Positions 9,809-17,496 of a stretch of DNA of 57,934 bases are shown piece by piece (positions within the stretch are counted from its first letter, which is position 1; every line of letters begins with the position of its first letter). Made by a program: the position numbers and the translations under genes. Origin of the DNA: Psychrobacter sp. PG1. Lineage in GTDB: Bacteria > Pseudomonadota > Gammaproteobacteria > Pseudomonadales > Moraxellaceae. The DNA lies in contig NZ_JABUZG010000024.1 of NCBI RefSeq assembly GCF_014897815.1, positions 1 through 57,934 on the forward strand. Reading direction: 5' to 3'. Below the pieces are notes generated by a model. That model had not been told where the DNA came from. It made no database searches and saw only the letters and a list, made by a program, of their open reading frames with translations.

Positions 9809-9844
9809 AGAACAGGCACAATAAATTAATTTAGAATAGGTACA
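9809..9844. promoter_or_regulatory. Direct repeat in the cydA/mocR divergent promoter
   Basis: AGAACAGGCACA (9809-9820) and AGAATAGGTACA (9833-9844) match in 10 of 12 bases with starts 24 bp apart. MocR/GntR-aminotransferase regulators such as PdxR and GabR bind direct repeats in their own divergent promoters, so this is the natural operator candidate. Confidence 0.5.
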
Positions 9845-9867
9845 GATTCATTAACAAAGGCTCAGTT

Positions 9868-11277
9868 ATGAGTCAGTTTAAATACCTAGAGCTGGAACAT
9901 TTATTACGCAAAGATATAAAAGCCAATCATTTTTTGCCAAGCGGAAAACTTCCTTCTGTCCGAGAAATGTGCCAGAACTTGGGCTTTTCTAAAGCCACGG
10001 TGCTACATGCCTTGCATCGACTTGAAGCAGAGGGATTGATCTTTTCTAAACCAAGATCAGGTTACTTTGTCACAGCAGAGACACAAAATGACCGGCTCTC
10101 GCCAAAGTGCATTAACCCACCCGCCGCTCCCAGAGAAGTAACCGTACCAGCCATCTTAAAAGACATCATGACACGCAGTGCCGCTTTTGATATTTTGCCA
10201 ACGGCTGGTGCTACCAATGATGCGAATCACCTCATCACTTTAAACCGGCACTTAAGTAAAGCATTGCGTTCCAGACCCACTCAAAAAGCTCTCTACTACA
10301 ACGACTCAAGCGGCGATATGCGCTTAAAAGACTCCATTGTGAGTCACTACCGCCACCGTAGTTTGAACCAAGATCCATCACAGGTTTGCATTACCGGTGG
10401 TTGCCAACACGCCTTATTCATTTCCCTCATGGCAACGTGCTCACCCGGTGATACTGTAGCAGTAGAATCTCCAGCATTTTATGGTGTACTGCAAATCATG
10501 GAACAACTCAAACTGAAAATTATCGAGGTCGCTGCTGATCCTGAAGAAGGTTTGAGCGTTGAAGATTTGGTCGAAAAAATAACAGATTGGCCGATTAAAG
10601 CCTGTATTGTGTCGCCAAATTACGCCACTCCCACTGGGGCATTTATGCCTGAAAAAGCACGCCGAGCATTAATCAATCTAGCGGTTGAAAAAAATTTTTG
10701 TATCATAGAGGACGATATTTATGGGGATTTGGCTTTTCCGCCTTTTACAGCGGAACCATTGAAGAAATTCGATCCTAAGGGACAAGTTATTCTGTGCAGC
10801 TCTTTCTCGAAAAGTTTATCGCGAGATTTAAGGATTGGTTGGGTGTTTGGTGGTAAGTGGCACGACAAGATTACTCAATTGAAACTGATTACCCAGCTCT
10901 CCTCTAGCGAATCCACTCAGCAGGGGCTGGCAACATTTTTAGAAGAAGGTCATTACCGACGTTACCTTGCTCAACAGGTCAATACGCTAAAGCAACAACA
11001 AAGGGAGCTGATGACTTTATTAGATACTCATTGGAGTGACAAAATTCGCTATACCCACGCCCAAGGCGGCATTTCTATGTGGGTAGAGTTAGATGAAACC
11101 ATCAACGTACAGCGCAGTTATAATAAAGTATTAGAGCAAGGCGTGATCATGACACCCGGCTCACTTTTCTCGGCATCGGGTCAATATAAAAATTTTTTAC
11201 GTTTAAGTTATATCCACCCGTTAACCGAACAAAGACAAGCCGCTGTTAAAAAGCTGTTTGACGTACTACTTGGATAG
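9868..11277 (+). CDS. MocR-family (GntR-HTH plus aminotransferase-like) regulator
   Basis: 469-aa protein with an N-terminal GntR winged helix (KLPSVREMCQNLGFSKATVLHALHRLEAEGLI, residues about 27-60) fused to a fold-type-I PLP aminotransferase-like domain. The aminotransferase part shows TGGCQHALFISLMATCSPGD, SPNYATPTGAFMP, EDDIYGDL and SFSKSLSRDLRIGW, where the Lys of SFSKSL is the expected PLP-binding lysine. Members are transcriptional regulators that sense PLP or amines rather than enzymes. It is divergent from cydA and probably controls the oxidase operon, itself or both. The ligand is unknown. Confidence 0.9.
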   Translation: MSQFKYLELEHLLRKDIKANHFLPSGKLPSVREMCQNLGFSKATVLHALHRLEAEGLIFSKPRSGYFVTAETQNDRLSPKCINPPAAPREVTVPAILKDIMTRSAAFDILPTAGATNDANHLITLNRHLSKALRSRPTQKALYYNDSSGDMRLKDSIVSHYRHRSLNQDPSQVCITGGCQHALFISLMATCSPGDTVAVESPAFYGVLQIMEQLKLKIIEVAADPEEGLSVEDLVEKITDWPIKACIVSPNYATPTGAFMPEKARRALINLAVEKNFCIIEDDIYGDLAFPPFTAEPLKKFDPKGQVILCSSFSKSLSRDLRIGWVFGGKWHDKITQLKLITQLSSSESTQQGLATFLEEGHYRRYLAQQVNTLKQQQRELMTLLDTHWSDKIRYTHAQGGISMWVELDETINVQRSYNKVLEQGVIMTPGSLFSASGQYKNFLRLSYIHPLTEQRQAAVKKLFDVLLG

Positions 11278-11344
11278 GCTTTTTTAACATTAATCCTAGC
11301 GACGAACCCGTTTATCGATTGGGTTCGGTTGCGATACGCTACTA

Positions 11345-11770
11345 TTATAAGTGACGAACAAGCCTTTGATGCCTTTCGCCGGATCATATAGTAAAACTGT
11401 CGAAACCAACTTGGTGTATTAGACTCAATTGATCTCTTAGTACATCACCAAAGACACGTAAATTCCCTTGAAAATTTAACCCCTTACGCAGTAAATATGC
11501 CGTCGAGTAGCCCTGCCCATTTTTAAGATCAGCGAAGAAAACACAGGCAAACGATAGCTTATCGATCTCACCTTTCAATTCCATTGGGTCATCAACGTCA
11601 ATCCAAATGTCCGCCGAGGTATTATCACCTCGTTCGACACACACTAACCAAGCCTTCATCGGTAAAATTTGATGGAACTCGAGTGAGTCAAAATCCTCTT
11701 CTAAAATGACCTAATCATAGACTTGACTGATCGTCATATCATTAGACTGAATACAGATAATCTTCTTCAT
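11345..11770 (-). pseudogene. Degraded DUF934 (sulfite-reduction-associated) gene
   Basis: Read on the minus strand from ATG 11770, the frame gives a DUF934-type protein, including FFADLKNGQGYSTAYLLRKG and the hallmark VFGDVLRDQLSLIHQVGFDSF. Two in-frame stops break it: TAG after SQVYD near 11713 and TGA after GFDSFTI at 11384-11386. Intact members are about 150-170 aa and are usually encoded beside cysI-type sulfite reductase genes, which are absent here. A 91-codon internal part (11384-11659) remains open but lacks the N-terminus. The stops are seen; loss of function is inferred. Confidence 0.75.
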
Positions 11771-11875
11771 ACTAAGCTCTTGTAATCCCTCCTAATGCAG
11801 TATAAGCCGCCACTCGATAAATGCTGCCTTCATTCTATTTGATCAGAGATATGAGAAACCTCATCTGTCTTCACT

Positions 11876-13795
11876 TTAATTCACCATGGCTTGTCTAAGA
11901 AATTTTTCTAATTCATCCATTTGTAATAATCCCAAGTCTGTACCTTTACTGGTGCGGACTCTAACGCTAGATTCCTCCAACTCTTTTCCTCCAATAAGTA
12001 AAAGAAACGGTATTTTTTGCAAGGTATGCTTGCGAATTTTATAACCAAGTTTATCCTTACCAAAGTCACACTCTACTCGCAATGATAAACTCTGTAGTCG
12101 CTTCAAGACTTGCTGGGCATAAATCTGTTGGTGTTCAGAAATAGTTATTATCATAACTTGGACAGGCGCAAGCCAAAAAGGTAGGTGACCTGCGTAGTGC
12201 TCAATCAAAATGCCGATAAACCGTTCAAGTGAACCGAATATAGCGCGGTGTAGCATGACCGGTTTCTGTTTCTGATTATCTTCGTTAATATAGCTGAGAT
12301 CAAAGCGCTCTGGGAGGTTTAAATCTACTTGAATGGTGCCACATTGCCATTCTCTACCGATCGCATCTTTTAGCGTAAATTCAATTTTAGGTCCATAAAA
12401 TGCACCTTCTCCTTCACTGACCTCATAGGCGATATCAATGTCTTGCAAAGATTGAATGAGCGTCTGTTCTAAAAAATCCCATGTTTGCTCAGACCCTATT
12501 CTATTTTTTGGACGAGTAGATACTTTGATAGAAATATTGTCAAACCCAAAATGCTGGTAGATTTTATAAATCAAGCGGATGGTACTGACACACTCTGATA
12601 GGAGCTGGTCTTTGGTACAAAATATGTGCGCATCGTCCTGAGTAAAATGTCGAACTCGCATTAAGCCGTGCAGTGATCCTGAAGGCTCATAACGGTGAAC
12701 TTTACCAAATTCCGCCATTTTAAGTGGTAACTCTCTATAGCTTTTTAAATCATGACCGTAGAGACAAACAGCACCAGGACAGCTCATTGGTTTTAACGCG
12801 TAGGTTTTTTCATCAGGTGTCTCTACCGCAAACATTTGCTGTTTATAGTTTTGCCAATGTCCTGAAATCTCCCATAGCTCTCTATCCATAACGTCTGGTG
12901 TATTGACCTCAATATACCCTGCCTCTTCCTGCTGATGGCGTAAATATCCCGTCAGTAATTGAAATATTTTCCAACCTTTCGCATGCCAAAAAACAGCTCC
13001 TGGTGCTCGTTCGTCAAAATGTAACAGGTCCAGTTGCTGTGATAATTTTCTGTGATCTCTTTTTGCTGCTTCTTCTTGTTGCTTCAGATAATCGGTCAGT
13101 TGTTTTCGAGTAGCCCAGCAAGTGACATAGATTCGTTGCAACATAGGCTGACTTGCATCACCTTGCCAATAGGCACCTGATACATGAGTGATTTTGAAGT
13201 TTGGCAAAAATGAGGTGTTAGCAACCAAAGGGAATATATAGATATCATTCACACTATCATCAAGTGGTTGAAATAAGGTCGTTATTGACTCGCTTTGTTC
13301 TCTATACTGTTTTAAATGTTCTGATTTAAGTGGGTTTTCTGAGCCGAAGTAAGCAATAGCATCAGTTAGAGAGACGTCACGACCTACTATGGGCTGCTTT
13401 TGTTGAACAATATTTTGCATGCCGTTTGATATGTCATTGAGGTGATCTTCGTTAAAATTAGGCGTCTCTGCAAAATCATAATAAAAACCAGTATCTGTGG
13501 TTTGATACTGTATGGGCTTGGCATTTGGGTGTAAGTTTAAAACTGATTTCACAAGAAGATAAGCAAATGAATCACGTTGAAGCATTGAAGCCTCGTCATC
13601 TTGAGACGTGATAAGCTGGATGTGGCAGTCTTCAGTTATGAGATGTTGCAAATCAACATATCGGCTACCAACTTTCGCCAAAAACACTTTTTTATAACCA
13701 GGCGGTTTATAGGTTTCTAATAAGGTAGCGATCGATATAGGGTCTTCAATTGAAAGTTGCTGAGCATTTTGGTGACTAATTATTTGGATATTCAT
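11876..13795 (-). CDS. thrS2: Second threonyl-tRNA synthetase, zinc-stress paralogue, editing site lost
   Basis: Class-II threonyl-tRNA synthetase of 639 aa (E. coli ThrRS is 642). TGS, N2 editing-type, catalytic and anticodon-binding domains are all present in order. The three zinc ligands of the ThrRS catalytic core are kept: Cys in KPMSCPGAV, His in DDAHIFC and His in MLHRAIFGS. The editing domain has lost its known residues: the HxxxH of SCAHLLGHAI is replaced by SFAYLLVKSV, and the CxxxH of the MCRGPH region is replaced by YIFPLVANT. The His of the normally invariant NCPGH is Ala. It is the last gene of the folE2-hisI2-gammaCA-pyrC2 operon, 30 bp behind pyrC2. A duplicated thrS in zinc/COG0523 clusters is known; this one should charge tRNA-Thr but probably cannot proofread Ser-tRNA-Thr. 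Confidence 0.9.
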   Translation of the reverse strand: MNIQIISHQNAQQLSIEDPISIATLLETYKPPGYKKVFLAKVGSRYVDLQHLITEDCHIQLITSQDDEASMLQRDSFAYLLVKSVLNLHPNAKPIQYQTTDTGFYYDFAETPNFNEDHLNDISNGMQNIVQQKQPIVGRDVSLTDAIAYFGSENPLKSEHLKQYREQSESITTLFQPLDDSVNDIYIFPLVANTSFLPNFKITHVSGAYWQGDASQPMLQRIYVTCWATRKQLTDYLKQQEEAAKRDHRKLSQQLDLLHFDERAPGAVFWHAKGWKIFQLLTGYLRHQQEEAGYIEVNTPDVMDRELWEISGHWQNYKQQMFAVETPDEKTYALKPMSCPGAVCLYGHDLKSYRELPLKMAEFGKVHRYEPSGSLHGLMRVRHFTQDDAHIFCTKDQLLSECVSTIRLIYKIYQHFGFDNISIKVSTRPKNRIGSEQTWDFLEQTLIQSLQDIDIAYEVSEGEGAFYGPKIEFTLKDAIGREWQCGTIQVDLNLPERFDLSYINEDNQKQKPVMLHRAIFGSLERFIGILIEHYAGHLPFWLAPVQVMIITISEHQQIYAQQVLKRLQSLSLRVECDFGKDKLGYKIRKHTLQKIPFLLLIGGKELEESSVRVRTSKGTDLGLLQMDELEKFLRQAMVN

Positions 13796-13825
13796 AAGTA
13801 ATCTGGCAATTAATAATTATGGTGA

Positions 13826-15181
13826 TTAACGGTCGATTTCAAGAGATTGACCACGGCAGTTTGGGAACAGCTGGTTTTTATGCCATGCAAGTTGCCCTGA
13901 GATGATGGTGGTGTCTACAGAATATCGAAAAGCTTTATGTGCAAAAGGCGTCCAGTTACAGTGCATATAATTACGAGTGTCACTGACCATGACTTTTTCT
14001 TTATTTTCTTTGAGTAATACCAAATCAGCCCAATATCCTTCGCGTATATAGCCTCGGTCTTTAATGCGAAACAAGTCTGCCACTTGATGCGATGTCTTGC
14101 GTACCATGGTTTCGATGTTCATCTGTTTGTCCTCAACCAATTCCATCAACGCAGGCAAGGCATGTTGTACAAGGGGCAATCCAGCTGGGGCATTGAAGTA
14201 ACTTTGCTGCTTTTCCTGCCAAGTATGCGGTGCGTGGTCAGTACCAATAATATCCAAACGGTTAGACTCTGAGATCGCTTGAATCAATGCTTGACGGTCC
14301 TGTACTGTTTTGATGGCTGGATTACATTTGATGAGATGTCCTAGCATTTCATAATCAGTATCATCAAAACTTAAATGATGCACACAAACTTCAGCGGTAA
14401 TATACTTTTTATCGAGTGGTAGGTTTTTAAACAGACAAATCTCTTTAGCTGTGGTGATATGTAATACGTGTAGCTGAGTACCATATTTTTCAGCCAGTGC
14501 AACCGCCATACTTGAGCTTTCAAAGCAGGCTTGTTTATCACGAATACGGCCATGCATGACGGCAGGAATGTCGGCACCGTATTTTTCTTTATACTGTTGC
14601 TCGCGCATTTTGATACGAGGCGTTGATTCACAATGCGTCAACAAAATAGTAGGCACATTCGAAAATAGGCGTTCTAGGGTTTGCGGGTCGTCGACCAGCA
14701 TATTGCCTGTAGACGCTCCCATAAAAACTTTAACGCCACTAACAAGCTTAGGGTCTAGGTTTTCGACAATATCAATATTATCGGCACTGACACCGAAGTG
14801 AAAGGCGTAATTTGCCATGCTATGTGTTGCGGCATTTAACTTCTTTTGCTGTAATGCTTGCAAATCTAGTGTCGCAGGCTGCGTATTGGGCATATCCATA
14901 TAGCTTGTGATACCACCAATCGCCGCCGCCATCGACTCTGATTTTACAGTGCCTTTTTGCGGTGCCCCTGGATCTCTAAAATGCACTTGATCATCAATCA
15001 TACCTGGAATGAGCCAGCCACCTTCTGCATCGATATTTTCTGCACGAGAAACACCGGTAATACTAGGCTGTATTTTTTCGATACGACCATTTTCTATCAG
15101 TACATCAGCCATTTCCCGAATGCCTTCATTCACAATGACAGCATTGCGGATGATGATTTTTGGAAGGTTGCTAAAATTCAT
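13826..15181 (-). CDS. pyrC2: Dihydroorotase paralogue in the zinc-stress operon
   Basis: Amidohydrolase of 451 aa in the dihydroorotase (COG0044) family, pyrimidine synthesis step 3. Visible motifs are GGWLIPGMIDDQVHFRDPG, KVFMGASTGNMLVDD, LLTHCEST, LHVLHIT and IGTDHAPHT. The usual HxH metal motif reads QVH, so the first His ligand is replaced by Gln, which may alter metal dependence; the other conserved His and Asp remain. The ATG at 15181 overlaps the end of the carbonic anhydrase gene (stop at 15171) and gives a natural N-terminus (MNFSNLPKIIIRNA); an upstream start at 15223 would overlap far more. PyrC paralogues in Zur regulons are established as backups for the zinc-dependent main enzyme. 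Confidence 0.88.
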   Translation of the reverse strand: MNFSNLPKIIIRNAVIVNEGIREMADVLIENGRIEKIQPSITGVSRAENIDAEGGWLIPGMIDDQVHFRDPGAPQKGTVKSESMAAAIGGITSYMDMPNTQPATLDLQALQQKKLNAATHSMANYAFHFGVSADNIDIVENLDPKLVSGVKVFMGASTGNMLVDDPQTLERLFSNVPTILLTHCESTPRIKMREQQYKEKYGADIPAVMHGRIRDKQACFESSSMAVALAEKYGTQLHVLHITTAKEICLFKNLPLDKKYITAEVCVHHLSFDDTDYEMLGHLIKCNPAIKTVQDRQALIQAISESNRLDIIGTDHAPHTWQEKQQSYFNAPAGLPLVQHALPALMELVEDKQMNIETMVRKTSHQVADLFRIKDRGYIREGYWADLVLLKENKEKVMVSDTRNYMHCNWTPFAHKAFRYSVDTTIISGQLAWHKNQLFPNCRGQSLEIDR

Positions 15182-15731
15182 TTTGTAAGGCCTTGTATCC
15201 TTGCACCAGCTCGATATTGGCATTTACCACACTTTCTGAAAACTCATTAAGCGATACATCCATAGGTGGAAAGTCACTTAAGTTAGTGGTGGGGTGAATA
15301 TGACTGATAGCAGGAACATAAAAGTTATCAGGTAAGTCTTGTCCATCCACAACGGCATTGTGTCTCACTGCACTTCTATTACCGACTCTGCAATTGAACA
15401 AGACACTATTGAATCCTATAAAGACATGATGTCCAATCTTACAAGGCCCATGAATGATAGAGCGATGAGCAATAGAAGAGTTTTCTCCAATGGTGACAGC
15501 GGCCCCAGCTTTGGAGTGAATAACTACTCCATCTTGAATGTTTGAATTAGCACCGATAATAATAGGTTCCATTTCACCTTGTGCATCCACTTCATCAGCG
15601 CGGATAACAGCATAAGGCCCAATGAAGACATTGGCATGAATAATAACTTTGCCGCAAATAATAGCCGTTTGATCGACATAGGCCGTTTGATCGATGATAG
15701 GAAGGTCGCCGGATGGGTTTTTACGAATCAT
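15171..15731 (-). CDS. Gamma-class carbonic anhydrase-like protein
   Basis: 186-aa left-handed beta-helix (hexapeptide-repeat) protein of the gamma-carbonic anhydrase/YrdA-CaiE family. Repeating hexapeptides (IIGANSNIQDGVVIH, VTIGENSSI, KIGHHVFIG) run through most of the length. The three metal-ligand His positions appear retained: VVIHSK, IAHRS and IIHGP. Gamma enzymes can use Fe(II) or Co(II), which makes this a plausible stand-in for zinc beta-type carbonic anhydrases under zinc shortage. It overlaps hisI2 by 11 bp at its start and pyrC2 at its end, so translation is coupled. Catalytic activity is not certain; many members act on other substrates. Confidence 0.82.
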   Translation of the reverse strand: MIRKNPSGDLPIIDQTAYVDQTAIICGKVIIHANVFIGPYAVIRADEVDAQGEMEPIIIGANSNIQDGVVIHSKAGAAVTIGENSSIAHRSIIHGPCKIGHHVFIGFNSVLFNCRVGNRSAVRHNAVVDGQDLPDNFYVPAISHIHPTTNLSDFPPMDVSLNEFSESVVNANIELVQGYKALQNEF

Positions 15732-16173
15732 AAGATATCTTATTGGTATTGGATAAAGGATTGCTTAAGATTGATACTTGTGTCAATTCTAAGCCTAGAT
15801 AAAAACAACTGGGTCGCAAGGTGTGACAGGCGGGGCCATGTTGCTGAACTGAAAATAAAACAGCATCTCCATCACAATCTAATTTGGCATCGATAAGCTG
15901 CTGGTGATAACCAGAGCTTTCTCCTTTGCGCCATAAAGTTTGTCTCGAACGCGACCAGTAGCAGACTCTTTTAGTGGTTAAGGTTTCTATGAGCGTTTCG
16001 GCATTGACCCAAGCCAACATTAATACTTCTTTAGTTTGGGCATCTTGTGCAATCGCTGCTATCAAGCCTTGCTCATTCCAAGGAATCTGCTTCATCACCT
16101 TATCAAAGCAGTACTTTTGACCTTTTTTGCCATGTTCCATTGCTAAGAAAATAGACGTGCTTGCGTTCACCAT
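15721..16173 (-). CDS. hisI2: Phosphoribosyl-AMP cyclohydrolase paralogue
   Basis: About 150-aa HisI-type enzyme (third step of histidine synthesis, zinc- and magnesium-dependent), without a fused HisE domain. Motifs seen: LMLAWVNAETLIETL, CYWSRSRQTLWRKGESSG, DAKLDCDGDAVLF, and GPACHTLRPSCF. The three zinc-binding Cys of the family (DCD, ACHT, SCF) are all present, so metal independence is not obvious. The start at 16173 is preferred because GAAGG lies 9 nt upstream inside the folE2 3' end and the ATG overlaps the folE2 stop (ATGGTGA). Its place in this operon suggests induction during zinc starvation; perhaps a higher-affinity or metal-flexible version. Confidence 0.87.
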   Translation of the reverse strand: MVNASTSIFLAMEHGKKGQKYCFDKVMKQIPWNEQGLIAAIAQDAQTKEVLMLAWVNAETLIETLTTKRVCYWSRSRQTLWRKGESSGYHQQLIDAKLDCDGDAVLFSVQQHGPACHTLRPSCFYLGLELTQVSILSNPLSNTNKISYDS

Positions 16174-17069
16174 TGCCATGAACCTTCTGCAACAGCGTCA
16201 TGTGCATGCAGGCTTTCTGCATGAATGACTTTGAATTTAAATCCTAAAATATTGGCATAGTCTAAGAATGTATGACGTAACCGCCGTACGGCATCTTCAC
16301 AGAACATCAAGTTTTGTCCATTTGCCAGTGCAAAAGCTTGTTCATCTACCCGTTTTACCGCTGTTTGCACAGGTGTCGCAAGGGCGTGTTCTGCTTGGTC
16401 AATGATTGCGATGAGTGGCAGTTCAGCTAACTCAGTTGAGACCTTAAACCTTAATTGGGCCACGCTACGCTGACTATGCGGGGTTGCAACAATCGCCTCG
16501 GTAGTCCCTAACCAATCGATAACTTCTTCTGAATTGGTCAGATCAAATCGTTTCTCTGACAATGCTTTTTGAAACTGCTGCTGAATCAAACTACGTGATA
16601 AGGCAGCCGAACAAGGACAAGTAGATGAATACGGGATCTCAACTTGAACCTCAAAGAAAAATTGCTGATCAATGAGCTGGCAGACCAGCTCAAAAGGGTA
16701 GCTTTTCCAGCCAGTCAGCGGACTGATCAATGCGGGACGCTCGACATATAGCTGACTTTTTATATGTAGTTTTGCATTGCTAGATAAGCCTTCGTGACTC
16801 TTGAGGAAATCTTGCAATGTGTCTTTGAGGTGCGAAAAATTGAGTATTTTTAATTTGACTAATTCTAGTAGGCGAATGTATAGCCTAGACATGTGAATCC
16901 CTTTGACAGCAGGGTCATCTAAGCTCACGAAAGCATTGACTTGACTTGGGCAAAGCGTATTTTCTATGTAAATAGGTAAGGCAATATTCTCCATGCCAAC
17001 CCAGTCTAAACAAGAAGAATGTGGTGCTACATTTAGGTTTTCAGAGATATCAGGAAGATCGTTAATCAT
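16167..17069 (-). CDS. folE2: GTP cyclohydrolase IB (metal-flexible FolE2)
   Basis: 300-aa COG1469 enzyme converting GTP to dihydroneopterin triphosphate, the entry to folate synthesis. The family Cys motif STCPCSAALSRS is present (about residues 149-160), along with the early VSLDDPAVKGIHMSRLY block. FolE2 replaces zinc-dependent FolE when zinc is scarce and uses Mn(II) or Fe(II); it is one of the best-established Zur-regulon members. It is the first gene of a five-gene operon with overlapping or nearly abutting reading frames, and a Zur-like palindrome lies 32 bp upstream of its ATG. Confidence 0.93.
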   Translation of the reverse strand: MINDLPDISENLNVAPHSSCLDWVGMENIALPIYIENTLCPSQVNAFVSLDDPAVKGIHMSRLYIRLLELVKLKILNFSHLKDTLQDFLKSHEGLSSNAKLHIKSQLYVERPALISPLTGWKSYPFELVCQLIDQQFFFEVQVEIPYSSTCPCSAALSRSLIQQQFQKALSEKRFDLTNSEEVIDWLGTTEAIVATPHSQRSVAQLRFKVSTELAELPLIAIIDQAEHALATPVQTAVKRVDEQAFALANGQNLMFCEDAVRRLRHTFLDYANILGFKFKVIHAESLHAHDAVAEGSWQW

Positions 17070-17100
17070 TAATATTTAGAACTCAGTTGAATTATTTATT

Positions 17101-17118
17101 GTTATGTTATAACATTAC
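17101..17118. promoter_or_regulatory. Zur-like operator before folE2 operon (compact form)
   Basis: The sequence GTTATGTTATAACATTAC contains the 12-bp perfect palindrome ATGTTATAACAT. It uses the same half-sites as the two znuD operators, but 5 bp are missing from the centre. It is 32 bp upstream of folE2 and within the region shared with the divergent cobW-type gene. Confidence 0.75.
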
Positions 17119-17154
17119 AAAATGTTTGGCAACTATAGTGATGTTTACTGTTTC

Positions 17155-17178
17155 ACCTATACAAATTTCCGTATAGGT
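17155..17178. promoter_or_regulatory. Inverted repeat between folE2 and the COG0523 gene
   Basis: ACCTATAC (17155-17162) and GTATAGGT (17171-17178) are perfect 8-bp arms around an 8-nt spacer. It resembles an operator more than a terminator because no T-run follows. It lies about 320 bp before the cobW-type start, and its protein is unknown. Confidence 0.35.
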
Positions 17179-17496
17179 AGTGAGGTGCTAGATACATTAG
17201 AAGCAATATAAATTTTAGAAGCTAAAAAAAGATTTTGTACGTTCTGGTAGGAGAAAGGAGCGGCGTTAAACATGTGACTTAAGGTTTATAGTTTTAAGCA
17301 AATTCATACCGCTAGTGCTGGTTACCAAACTTGGGGTCCTGACCACCTTAGTAAATCCTTACCTTGTTTGTCTCGCACCATTTAAGACAAAAACGCAACC
17401 AATCGATATGCTTTTTATTTTTCATAATCTTACGTACCTATATTTTTCAAGTATTTTTTATAACCCTTATATAAATTGATAGAGAAGAGAGAGCCA

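Noticed and set aside
11300..11327. CGAACCC/GGGTTCG stem after the MocR gene as terminator
   Set aside because: Long loop and no T-run; too weak to annotate.
15182..15223. Longer N-terminus for pyrC2
   Set aside because: Overlaps the carbonic anhydrase gene by over 50 bp and adds residues unlike the family.
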